Shown: in pieces, positions 25,802-33,595 of the stretch | Numbering within the stretch: the first letter of the stretch is position 1 | How the letters are laid out: the number at the start of each line of letters is the position of its first letter | Assembly: GCF_900292035.1 (NCBI RefSeq) | Contig: NZ_OMPO01000001.1 | Span: forward strand, 1,557,192 to 1,621,191 | Source: Blastococcus sp. Marseille-P5729 | GTDB lineage: Bacteria; Actinomycetota; Actinomycetes; Mycobacteriales; Antricoccaceae | Reading direction: 5' to 3' | DNA length: 64,000 bases | The notes under the pieces: generated by a model | What the model saw: the letters and a program-made list of their open reading frames with translations, nothing else | Databases searched by the model: none | Told to the model about the DNA's origin: nothing | Position numbers and translations under genes: made by a program

Positions 25802-28160
25802 TCAGCCGAACCACTTGCGGGCGACCCAGCCGCCGGTGGACCCGTAGTTGATCCAGACGTACCCGTTGGTCTCGGTGCTCGAGGCGTTCACCTTGGTGCC
25901 GACAGAGACGTCGGGCCATATCCGCGCAAAGCCGGGACCAGGACCGAGGTAGACGGGTATGCCGCTGGTTATGGCGGTCAATTGCCGCGTCGTCGGCGGG
26001 TTGTAGGAAATCCAGGACCGTGAGATCCAGCCACTTGAGCCATCGCCCAGCTGCACGTGCAAATAGCCGTTCACCGCGGTGGTCGACAGCGATAGGTTTG
26101 TGTGGGCGTCCACGGTCCGCCAGTGCGCATAACCGGGCCCGGGGCCGAGGTAGACGGGTACTCCGCCGGTATTCGTGACTCCAGGCACGACCGGCCCCGC
26201 AGGTGGACTCTCCAACCACTGCTGGGGAACCCACCCACCACTGTTTCCGAACTGAATCCGAATGAAGCCGTTCTGTGGCGCGGACATCCCGGCCACCGCC
26301 GTGCTGGCAGCGAGCGCGCCCGCGTAGTAATAGCCGGTGCCGGGCCCCAGGTACACGGGCACGCCGCCGGTGTTGGTGCGGTAGGACTTCTGCGCGGGAG
26401 GGTTGCTCACGGTCCACTGAGCCGGGATCCACGCGCCACTCGAGCCGTACCACACATGCATCATGCCGTCGACGAGGTCATCGTCGGCGTACAGTGGGAC
26501 ATTCGCACCATAGGTACCCAGAAGCGTCGCGCTGGTACTCGGATCGGAGTAGGCCGGAACACCCCCGGTATTGGTGTATATGAGCTCGTCTGGGGGCGGG
26601 TTTGTCCTGGCCCAGGTATTCGTCCATTGCTTCGGGATCCAGCCGCCGTGCTTGCCGTAGACGATGTGCACATAGCCCTCGAGTTCAACGCCGGCGTAGA
26701 CTGCCTGGCCCGCTGGGAGCAGTCCAAGCCGTTGGAATCCTGAGTCCGGGCCAAAGTACACCGGGATGTTGTTGGTATTCGTGTAGAGAGTGCGCGAAGG
26801 TGTCGGGTTCGCCGCGAGCCACCGGGCGCTCACCCAGCCGCCGGACGAACCGTACACGATCCGCACGAGACCGTTGATCGTCTCCGGCCCGGCTTTCACC
26901 ACGGTGCCCTGGGAAATGGTGCCGATGACCGGCGAGGTCCATGATGCCGACGACAACACCATGATCCCACTGGTATTGGCGACGAATTCTCGTGTCGGCG
27001 TAGGTTGTCCCGTTGGTGCGGCGGACGCGGGGATTGACGAGGTCACCCATTGCTTCGGGATCCAGCCGCCGTATGTGCCGTACCGGATATGGATGTAACC
27101 GTTGCGTTCGATGTCGTCGGCGTACACGATGTTGTTCACGGCGATGGTTCCGAGCTGATTCCAGCCCGGCGCCAGATAGACAGGGATTCCACTGGTCGTG
27201 GTGTAGAAGGCCCGCGTGACTCCGGGTGCTGCCGACAGCCAGTCCGTCTGAACCCAGCGATATGCGCCCAAGTAGGCGACCTTGGTGTAGCCGTTCGAAG
27301 TCTCGTTCATGGCGAGCACCTCGGTCCAGGCGTTGAGCTGGCCGGCTACCGACGCCCCACTCCAGGGGTTGTTCAGCACCGGCACGCCGCCGGTGTTGGT
27401 GACCATCTTGCGGTCGTACACGAGGTTGTACTGGCTCGTCAGCTCCGCTGCCCGACCGCGGATCCAGGACAGCGTGGGGTATCCATAGCGGCCCGGGCAG
27501 ACGGTGTTGCCGACGTCTCGGTGGCCGAAGATGGTGGGTAGCGCGACCGTCGTTCCATCTTTGAACTTCGCGGTAGTGCCACCTCCGCCGTACTGGGTGA
27601 GGCTCGTCGTGCCGGTCGGGCTAACCCCGTGCAGTCCAAACTTCCACGCGATCAGCTGGGCAACCTTCTCCTGCACCACGCCCGGGACACTAACCAGGTC
27701 ATAGTTGCCGAGCATGGACACGCCAAAGGTCTCCCGATTGAACCCGCCGGCGTGGGCGCCTACAACGGGTTTGTCGAGGCCTCCTGCGCGTCCCTCCCAG
27801 GCGCGACCGAACTTGTCGACGACGACGTTGTAGCCGATGTCTCCCCAACCGAGCGTGACCGCCTGATAGTGGTAGATGGAGCGCATCAGCCTCGGAACAT
27901 CGGACGCCGAGTAGTTGTTGCCGTCCGCGCTGTGATGGAGCGTGGCCGCCTTTATCGTGGACATGTACTGCGGCGTCCACTTCATCTTCGACTCGTCAGC
28001 GCCCCATTGCGCCCGACTGTAGACCTCCGGCTTTGGGACCGCAGCGCCCGCACTACTGGTGGGGGCAGCAGTTTCGGCGTTGGCGTCCTGAGCGACCTGC
28101 TTTGGGTCGATCAGCGTGAGTGTGACGTCGCTGATTCAGTGTCAGGGGCGACCGTCACGG
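25802..28160 (-). pseudogene. C-terminal part of an IS-disrupted N-acetylmuramoyl-L-alanine amidase gene
   Basis: The open frame continues upstream of the internal ATG at 27985: SDVTLTLIDPKQ, then VYSRAQWGADESKMKWTP, the canonical start of a PGRP/Amidase_2 domain. The domain shows LHHSADGNNYS (zinc His), GWGDIGYNVVVDKFGRAWEGR, and FGHRDVGNTVCPG with the second zinc His and Cys. About 500 residues then carry eight SH3-like repeats. The enzyme would cleave the amide between MurNAc and L-Ala outside the cell. The first half lies beyond the IS3 element at 29473-30223. After removing the element the halves are one base out of frame, so there is an extra indel. A product from 27985 would lack a signal peptide. 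Confidence 0.9.
25808..27400 (-). repeat. eight tandem SH3-like repeats in the broken amidase
   Basis: Repeats of about 60-75 codons each begin with variants of YTNTGGVPVYLGPG (VTNTGGVPVLNNPW, YTTTSGIPVYLAPG, VANTSGIMVLSSAS, YTNTNNIPVYFGPD, YTNTGGVPAYSDPS, RTNTGGVPVYLGPG, VTNTGGVPVYLGPG, AITSGIPVYLGPG) and end in GGWIPKQW-like sequence. They are probably cell-wall-binding modules. The last three are the most alike, pointing to recent internal duplication. Confidence 0.85.
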
Positions 28161-28164
28161 CTAC

Positions 28165-28187
28165 TGAATCGGCCTGACTTTCGTTCC
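28165..28187. repeat. IS terminal inverted repeat, orfB side
   Basis: 23 bp, exact reverse complement of 29450-29472. Its last base is also the final base of the orfB TAG stop codon. Confidence 0.95.
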
Positions 28188-29113
28188 TATCGGGAGCCTT
28201 GTCCGGCAGGTGCCGGATTGGCGGATTCGAGGTCAGCGTAATACGCCTGTTCGACCTCGGCGGGGGTGCACATGTCGAGCTCGCCGTGGAGCCGCTGGTT
28301 GTTCCACCACCACACCCACTCGAGCGTCGCGAGCTCGACCTGCTCGACCGTCCGCCAGGGCCCTTGCTGACGGATCAGCTCGGTCTTGTAGAGGTTGTTC
28401 ACCGCCTCGGCCATCGCGTTGTCGAAGCTGTCGCCGACCGTTCCCGTGGAGGGGACTGCGCCGAGTTCGACGATCCGGTCGGTGTAGACCATCGCGGTGT
28501 AGTTCGACCCGTGATCCGCGTGATGGATCAGCCCGTCGAGGCGGCCGCCGACGTTCCAGGCGGCCATGTCGAGGGCCTGCATCGGAAGGATCTCCGACCG
28601 CAGCGTCGACGCAACGTTCCACCCGACGATGCGCCTCGAGTAGACGTCCGTGACGAACGCGACGTAGGCGAACCCGGACCACGTCGCGACGTAGGTCACG
28701 TCGCAGACCCAGAGCCGCCGCGGTGCTGGCGCCGTGAACCGGCGGTTCACGAGATCGCTCGGCAGCACTGTGGTCTTGTCGGCGCGGGTGGTGAACACCC
28801 TCTTCGACTTACGGACGCCGCGAACACCGGCGAGGCGCATGAGGCGTTCGGTCTGATCCCGGCCGATCTCCCACCCCTGCCGACGCATCAGCGCGTGCAT
28901 CTTCCGGCGCCCGTAGACGCCGTAGTTCTCCGCATGCAACCTGGCGACCTCCGGGATGAGGAGTTCGTCCTTCAACTGCCGGGCCGACGGCGCGCGACCG
29001 ACCGCAGCGCGATAGCCGCGCGCGGTGAGGAAGCCCTGCACTGCCGGGCGCAGCACCCGGCAGACGAGCTCGACCCCGAAACGATCCCGGTACTCGTTGA
29101 TGAACCGGATCAT
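28187..29113 (-). CDS. IS3-family transposase orfB (DDE integrase)
   Basis: 308 residues from its own ATG; the fused form would be longer. HTH_21-like segment with NYGVYGRRKMHALMRRQG, then the rve core: LWVCDVTYVATWSGF (first Asp), HHADHGSNYTA (second Asp), and FDNAMAEAVNNLYKTE (catalytic Glu). The C-terminal WWNNQRLHGELDMCTPAEVE is the usual IS3 ending. Normally produced as OrfAB by -1 frameshifting from orfA. Confidence 0.95.
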   Translation of the reverse strand: MIRFINEYRDRFGVELVCRVLRPAVQGFLTARGYRAAVGRAPSARQLKDELLIPEVARLHAENYGVYGRRKMHALMRRQGWEIGRDQTERLMRLAGVRGVRKSKRVFTTRADKTTVLPSDLVNRRFTAPAPRRLWVCDVTYVATWSGFAYVAFVTDVYSRRIVGWNVASTLRSEILPMQALDMAAWNVGGRLDGLIHHADHGSNYTAMVYTDRIVELGAVPSTGTVGDSFDNAMAEAVNNLYKTELIRQQGPWRTVEQVELATLEWVWWWNNQRLHGELDMCTPAEVEQAYYADLESANPAPAGQGSR

Positions 29114-29118
29114 CTCGG

Positions 29119-29424
29119 TCAGGGGCGGTCGAGCTCCTTCGCGAAAAACACGCTCGCAGCCTTGAGGATCTCATTCGCCTTGCGCAGCTCGGCATTCTCC
29201 TTCTGCAGCCGCTTGATCTCAGCCGCCGCATCCGACGTCAGCCCCGGCTTCACGCCTGCGTCGACCTCGTAACGGCGCTGCCAGATCCGCAGCGTCTCCG
29301 GACTCATCCCCAGCAGCCCAGCGACGTGACGGACCGCGCTCATCATGTTCGGGTGCGACGGCCGCGTCTCCGCGAGCATCCGCAACGCCCGCTCACGCAT
29401 CTCCGGCGAGTACTTCCTGTTCAT
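29119..29424 (-). CDS. IS3-family transposase orfA
   Basis: 101 residues: an N-terminal helix-turn-helix (YSPEMRERALRMLAE ... MSPETLRIWQRRYEVD) followed by a leucine-zipper-like coil (EIKRLQKENAELRKANEIL) ending KAASVFFAKELDRP. OrfA binds the inverted repeats and multimerises. A TTTTTC run near codon 92 is positioned for -1 slippage into the orfB frame, which is open there and reads through to the orfB ATG. Confidence 0.93.
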   Translation of the reverse strand: MNRKYSPEMRERALRMLAETRPSHPNMMSAVRHVAGLLGMSPETLRIWQRRYEVDAGVKPGLTSDAAAEIKRLQKENAELRKANEILKAASVFFAKELDRP

Positions 29425-29449
29425 CGTGTTCCATCCTTGCTTGAAGAAC

Positions 29450-29472
29450 GGAACGAAAGTCAGGCCGATTCA
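29450..29472. repeat. IS terminal inverted repeat, orfA side
   Basis: 23 bp, exact reverse complement of 28165-28187; 25 bp upstream of the orfA start codon. Confidence 0.95.
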
Positions 29473-30223
29473 CTACCTCGACACCGGCCGAATTACCAAA
29501 CCAGTAAGGGTCAGAGCCCTGCCGAATGCTCGCCCCCGCATCGGGGGTGACATCTCGGTTCACCTGAAGCTCGGTCCAGGGGCTCCACTCCCCCGAAGCC
29601 GCGTCCTTCACGCGAATCTGCAGCGCGATCCCGTTGACCGGCGCATCTCCTAGCCAAGAGATGCCGACGCTGGCGAAGCCTTCGGTCTGCGTCGGATCGA
29701 GCACGAGGGTCTGGGCGCCTTCGGGCAGCGCCATCGGCTCGCCGGGTGCCAGCTCATCACTGGGCGCGGGGGCGGGATTGGTGGGATCGGACGGCGAGGC
29801 CGGTCCGGCGCTCGGTGACGAGGCGGCGGGATCCGATGGCGATGCGGCGGTGTCGGACGGGACAGTCGGCCCGCTCGACGGGTTGGAAGGCATCGCCGGA
29901 TCACTGGTGGTCGGTTCTCCAGACGCGCCTTCGCCAGGCTCGCCGGATGGCCCACCTGATGAGCTGGGCGCTTCTGCGGTCGCGGCCGGGGCGGGGCTCT
30001 CGTCCGCGGGGACGACGCTGACATCGTCGGCCGGATCTTCGGCCTCACCCAGTGGAATCTCTTGGACGGACGGGGTAATCGGTTCGGGCTCCTCTGCGAG
30101 ACCTCCGGTAACCGGACCGATGATGATTAACCCACTCAAGGCCAGCGCAGACGCAAAAAGCGTGAGGAGCCTGTTCGGCAACCGCGTGTGGATCAGGGAA
30201 TCGTCACTCGTGACGGGTAGCAT
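29473..30223 (-). pseudogene. N-terminal part of the IS-disrupted amidase gene
   Basis: From the ATG at 30223 (AAGG upstream; an ATG at 30298 is less likely): a signal/anchor segment (RLLTLFASALALSGLIIIG), then about 110 residues of low-complexity P/S/E/D linker (many PSDP, SGEP units). A beta-rich region follows with LVLDPTQTEGFASVGISWLGD, ASGEWSPWTELQV and SDPYWFGNSAGVEV, the conserved region that precedes the PGRP domain in actinobacterial amidases. The frame enters the IS after VEV. No other lesion is visible. Confidence 0.9.
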
Positions 30224-30326
30224 CAGAACGACCTTGTCGATGAGGGGGAGTCGTGAACCACTGTGACGGTGGTGGCTGCTGAGAAACAAGAGTTTCACCA
30301 GAACTCACATCGCCGCTACGGCCTTA

Positions 30327-30343
30327 GTTATCGAACTGTTATC
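30327..30343. promoter_or_regulatory. GTTATC-N5-GTTATC direct repeat, OmpR-family-type box
   Basis: Two identical hexamers with an 11-bp period lie about 104 bp upstream of the amidase start in an AT-richer patch. An 11-bp direct repeat is the usual layout for OmpR/PhoB-family regulators; MtrA of this family controls wall hydrolases in actinobacteria. Assignment to any regulator is inference. Confidence 0.4.
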
Positions 30344-30355
30344 TTCTCGGTTCGT

Positions 30356-30610
30356 TTAGGGATATGGGTCGCCGAGCATCATCGACGGCGTTCGGGTCGC
30401 GCTATCGTCGATTCCAGTCGAATTCGACGTCACGGACGCGGGCGCTTCAGACGGCGTGGTGCCGCCTCCGTCGTCGCCGGCATCGAACAGGGTGGCGAGT
30501 GCGATCAGCACCGCGAGGGCCAGCAGGCCGAGCCCCGCTGCGCGCACATTCCTACCCCGGCGACCGTCCCTGCCACGATCCGCGGCATGTCCGTTGAGGA
30601 ACTCACTCAC
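30356..30610 (-). CDS. small single-pass membrane protein, unknown function
   Basis: 84 residues from the GTG at 30610, chosen because AGGAG lies 5 bp upstream. Charged N-terminus (GRDGRRGRNVR), one hydrophobic helix (AAGLGLLALAVLIALATLF), then a Gly/Ser/Thr/Pro-rich tail likely outside the cell. Same strand as the flanking pseudogenes. I do not recognise a family. Confidence 0.55.
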   Translation of the reverse strand: MSEFLNGHAADRGRDGRRGRNVRAAGLGLLALAVLIALATLFDAGDDGGGTTPSEAPASVTSNSTGIDDSATRTPSMMLGDPYP

Positions 30611-30639
30611 CGCTACTCCTGACGCGTCCGACAGCGAAC

Positions 30640-31325
30640 TCAACGGTAGTCGACACGCCGACGGCCTGTCGCGGCCCGGACCAGCGTTGACGGAATGCGC
30701 TGGCTTCTCGGAGACCGAATCACGAGTACGACTCGGCCTGCTGGCCCCAGAATGTGCTCCCGTGCAAGCTTGGTGGCGCCATACACGCTCGTCGGGAGGG
30801 GTTGAACGACGCGCGAGTCAAACGGCAACGGCATCAGCCCCGGGAAGTCCCATAGCCCACCATCGAGCATCGTCCGGGACCGCTGGCAGACCGGGATAGT
30901 TGACCTCGCCGCCAGCGCCTTGCCAGGCCCCTTCGCCGTACACCGCCCTGCTCGACGGCAGCAGGATCCGCGCTGGGCGGTGGGCGTGGCGAGTAAAGGA
31001 ATCCAGCACCACCGCGGTGCCGACGACATTAACCTGCGAATGGCGAGCCGCCTCCGTGAGCAACTGCCCAGTCCCGGTCTCTGCGGCAAGGTGAACGACG
31101 GTGTCCGGCTCGAAGCGGGACAGCACGGAGTCCCAGAGGCTGAGTCGGTGATATCGGCGACCACGAGTTCAACTCGGTCATCGAGGTCTCAGGGGCGCTG
31201 GCCGAGACCGTGCACCTGTGGGTGAAGAGAGTCGAGCGCGATGACGCGGTCGAAGCGATCCGCTAGCCGCCTCGAGAGCACGCATCCGAGAACCCCGCCC
31301 CGCCAGTAACCAAGCAGGTCGCCAC
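30640..31325 (-). pseudogene. decayed NAD-dependent epimerase/dehydratase
   Basis: A GTG at 31325 with AGGAGG in front begins VATCLVTGGAGF, the Rossmann motif; a frameshift near 31290 leads to LGCVLSRRLADRFDRVIAL; an in-frame TGA sits at 31189-31191; a second frameshift near 31150 joins VADITDSAS to SVLSRFEPDTVVHLAAETGTG; AVYGEGAW is intact; a third frameshift near 30870 leads to LWDFPGLMPLP and TSVYGATKLAREHI with the YxxxK pair. After that homology is lost, so the C-terminus is missing. All pieces are in family order, so this is one gene with at least four lesions. It follows the mannosyltransferase gene on the same strand. Confidence 0.85.
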
Positions 31326-31376
31326 TCCGCTCCTCCTGCTCGGCACACAGCCGAGTCGTCACTGGACAGGATCAGC

Positions 31377-32171
31377 TCAGGAATCGGCGCGTCCCGAGGC
31401 CGAGCGTCGCAAACGAGACCGCACCCCCTTGGCTCGCTCGCGGACCTGGTCGGCACGGTCGGCGATCGCCCAACGGGTGACCCGCAGCAGCGACTCGCTC
31501 ATGATGTCCCCGCTCATCTTGGACTCGCCTCGCTCCCGCTCGACGAAGTCGATTGGGACCTCGATGACGTTCAGCCCAGCCTGGACTGCGCGACGCGACA
31601 AGTCAGTCTGGAAGCAGTAGCCTGCCGATTCGACGTCCTCGAGCCCGATGGTGCGCAGCGCGTCGGTGCGATACGCACGGAACCCCGCGGTGACATCCCG
31701 CAGCCCCAGGCCGAGGACGAGGCGGATGTAGGCGTTGCCGCCGCGCGAGAGCAGCTCCCGTGATCGCGGCCAGTTGGCGATGGAGCCACCGGGTACCCAT
31801 CGTGAGCCGATCACGGCGTCCGCACTTCCTATCGCACCGAGCAGGCGCCCGAGCTGCTCGGGCTGGTGGGAGCCGTCGGCGTCCATCTCCACGACGATGT
31901 CGTAGCCGCGGTCCATCGCCCAGCGAAAACCCGCGATGTACGCGACGCCGAGGCCCTCTTTGCCCTGACGATGGAGCACGTGCACCTGGTCGTCGGTCGA
32001 CGCGAGCTCATCGGCGATACGTCCCGTGCCGTCGGGTGAGTTGTCGTCGACGATCAGGACGTCGACACCGGGCTCGACGGCGCGCAGCCTACCGACGACG
32101 TCTTGAATGTTCTCGGCCTCGTTGTACGTAGGGATGATCACGACGCAGCGGTCGTAGGTGACACTGTTCAA
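31377..32171 (-). CDS. polyprenol-phosphate mannosyltransferase-like GT2 (DPM1/Ppm1 type)
   Basis: 264 residues from a TTG at 32171, the best start because AGGAG is 8 bp upstream; the open frame further upstream has no ribosome site. VIIPTYNEAENI, IVDDNSPDGTGRIAD, YDIVVEMDADGSHQPEQ (DAD metal site) and GSRWVPGGSIANWP are diagnostic of dolichol/polyprenol monophosphomannose synthases. It transfers mannose (or similar) from GDP-sugar to polyprenyl phosphate, making the donor that membrane GT-C enzymes use. There is no C-terminal membrane domain; a basic tail (RERAKGVRSRLRRSASGR) may touch the membrane. Confidence 0.9.
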   Translation of the reverse strand: MNSVTYDRCVVIIPTYNEAENIQDVVGRLRAVEPGVDVLIVDDNSPDGTGRIADELASTDDQVHVLHRQGKEGLGVAYIAGFRWAMDRGYDIVVEMDADGSHQPEQLGRLLGAIGSADAVIGSRWVPGGSIANWPRSRELLSRGGNAYIRLVLGLGLRDVTAGFRAYRTDALRTIGLEDVESAGYCFQTDLSRRAVQAGLNVIEVPIDFVERERGESKMSGDIMSESLLRVTRWAIADRADQVRERAKGVRSRLRRSASGRADS

Positions 32172-32494
32172 GCGAAGCGCTCCTGACAGTCCACATGGGT
32201 CCCCGGTCGCGAGGACCTGGACCAGGCTACCCAGGGGGTGCCGACGGCGCGCGCCGAACCCGCCTATTGGGCCCGCCCAACCGCGCCTCGTTACGGAGCC
32301 GAGACGTGCGGGAGCTCCTCCGGAGCCGGCGGCTCCCCGCGGCGCCGCAGCCGTAGCTCGAGGATCAGCATGCCGGTCAGCCCGGACAACAACACGACGG
32401 CGCCGATCCACGCCCGATTCTGCCCGCCGCGCCGACCGGCGCCCCTGGTGGCTAGGTTGGTGGGCAGCCCGACCGACGCATCGAGGAGTACCGC
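32172..32494. other. intergenic region between divergent genes
   Basis: 323 bases. The ribosome site GAGGAG of the thioesterase is at its right edge. On the minus strand (about 32480-32291) a frame could encode one hydrophobic helix (IGAVVLLSGLTGMLILELRL) and a Pro/Glu tail, but it has no acceptable start codon, so I do not call it. Composition becomes visibly more GC-rich from here rightward. Confidence 0.5.
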
Positions 32495-32947
32495 ATGGCG
32501 ATCGCCGTCCACGTCCCGGACGACACCTGGCGGATGCCGCTGACCGTCCGCTACTACGAGGCCGACCAGCAGAACGTCGTCTTCCACGGGTGGTACCTGA
32601 ACTACTTCGACGAGGCATTCACGGCGTACGCCGAGGCGATCGGCTACAGCATCCAGCGCGCGCACGCCGATGGCGCGGACTGGATGGTCGTGCACAGCGA
32701 GATCGAGTGGCACGGCTCGCTGCGCTGGCCGGACGCCGCCGAGATCGCCGTCTCCGCCGTACACGTCGGCAACTCGTCGATGACGATCGACTTCGCCGCG
32801 CTCCGCGACGGCGAGGCGGTCTGCTCGGCGCGCAATGTGTACGTGATGGTCGACGCCGAGGAGTACACGCGCATCGAGGTGCCCCAGGCCCTGCGCGAGG
32901 CGCTGGGCCGTGGGCAGTCGCTGCGCCGTCCCCGCGCCGGCCGCTGA
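32495..32947 (+). CDS. hotdog-fold acyl-CoA thioesterase (4HBT/YbgC type)
   Basis: 150 residues, ATG with GAGGAG in front. The YbgC/FadM signature reads VRYYEADQQNVVFHGWYLNYFDEA, with the catalytic Asp in YEADQ and the following His (key parts YEADQQNVVFH). MVVHSEIEWHGSLRWPD is the second conserved strand region. It hydrolyses an acyl-CoA in the cytoplasm; chain length cannot be inferred. It stands alone, ending in a palindromic repeat element. Confidence 0.88.
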   Translation: MAIAVHVPDDTWRMPLTVRYYEADQQNVVFHGWYLNYFDEAFTAYAEAIGYSIQRAHADGADWMVVHSEIEWHGSLRWPDAAEIAVSAVHVGNSSMTIDFAALRDGEAVCSARNVYVMVDAEEYTRIEVPQALREALGRGQSLRRPRAGR

Positions 32948-32982
32948 CCACCCGCAGTGGGTTGCGCCTCGCTATCGTCTCT

Positions 32983-33033
32983 TGCGGTGGGCTACGCCTC
33001 GCTATAGCGAGTCAGAACGTCCCGCAGGTGGGT
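32983..33033. repeat. dispersed palindromic element, copy A
   Basis: 51 bp, about 45/51 identical to 38411-38461. The core CTCGCTATAGCGAG is a perfect 14-bp palindrome and the outer arms (TGCGG...CCGCA) pair as well. It lies between convergent genes and overlaps the last ten codons and the stop of copC. A degenerate half copy is at about 32952-32975. REP/MITE-like element or bidirectional terminator. Confidence 0.8.
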
Positions 33034-33595
33034 TGCGCTTCTTGCGCATCACCCGATCGGTCTCGACCACGAGGAACACGACCAGGGCCGAGCCGGCGAG
33101 GATCAGCAGCAGCTGCCACCACGTGACGCCGTCCTCACCCTCGGCGCTCGCCGTGGTCGACTCGCCTGATCCGCCGCTCGACGCCGAACCGGCATCGCCC
33201 TCGCCGCCCGCATCGCCGACGGTGAAGGTCAGCGTGCCGTCGATCGGGTGCCCGTCGGCGGACACGACCTGATAGCCGATCGCCCACTTGCCCTCCGCCC
33301 CGCCGTCGACGACCTCGGCCAGCGGACCGCTCGCGCCGTCGATCACGACCGTCGGGCCGTCTACGACGCCCTCGACCTGCACTGGGTCGTTGTCACCGAC
33401 CAGTACCCCCACCGTGGCGGTCTGGCCCTGCAGCGGCTCGTTGAAGGTCAGGGTGATGGACTCGGGCGGGGCGTCGAGCTGAGCACCGCTCTCGGGGTTG
33501 CTCGACTCGAGCTCCGAGTGCGCAGACGTCGGACCGGCGGCCATCAGCAGCGCCGCCAGCGCCACGATCATGAGTCCTATGAGCCTGCGCGTCAC
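33002..33595 (-). CDS. copC: CopC-domain copper-binding protein, membrane anchored
   Basis: 197 residues from a GTG at 33595 that overlaps the DyP stop. Signal peptide RRLIGLMIVALAALLMAAGPTSA, cut just before HSELESSNPESGA, so the mature chain begins with His, the copper ligand of CopC. SITLTFNEPLQG and GYQVVSADGHPIDGTLTFTV (second copper His in DGHP) are family blocks. A Ser/Gly/Glu linker and a C-terminal membrane helix (LLLILAGSALVVFLVV) anchor it outside. Part of a three-gene copper set. Confidence 0.92.
   Translation of the reverse strand: MTRRLIGLMIVALAALLMAAGPTSAHSELESSNPESGAQLDAPPESITLTFNEPLQGQTATVGVLVGDNDPVQVEGVVDGPTVVIDGASGPLAEVVDGGAEGKWAIGYQVVSADGHPIDGTLTFTVGDAGGEGDAGSASSGGSGESTTASAEGEDGVTWWQLLLILAGSALVVFLVVETDRVMRKKRNPPAGRSDSL

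Larger units (their letters stand above)
28165..29472 (-). mobile_element. IS3-family insertion sequence, 1308 bp, complete
   Basis: Perfect 23-bp terminal inverted repeats at 28165-28187 and 29450-29472 (TGAATCGGCC... outward-in), ending 5'-TG/CA-3' as in the IS3 family. A 4-bp target duplication CTAC flanks it (28161-28164 and 29473-29476). It contains orfA and orfB in the -1 arrangement with no internal lesion. It interrupts the amidase gene in the same orientation as that gene. Intact ends and frames indicate a recent insertion. Confidence 0.95.

Noticed and set aside
25808-27400. CRISPR-like array suggested by the regular repeats
   Set aside because: The repeats are protein-level, 180-225 bp long, diverged and in one open frame with the amidase.
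32291-32764. Minus-strand frame with one hydrophobic helix near its end
   Set aside because: The upstream part is antisense to the thioesterase and no plausible start lies near the helix.
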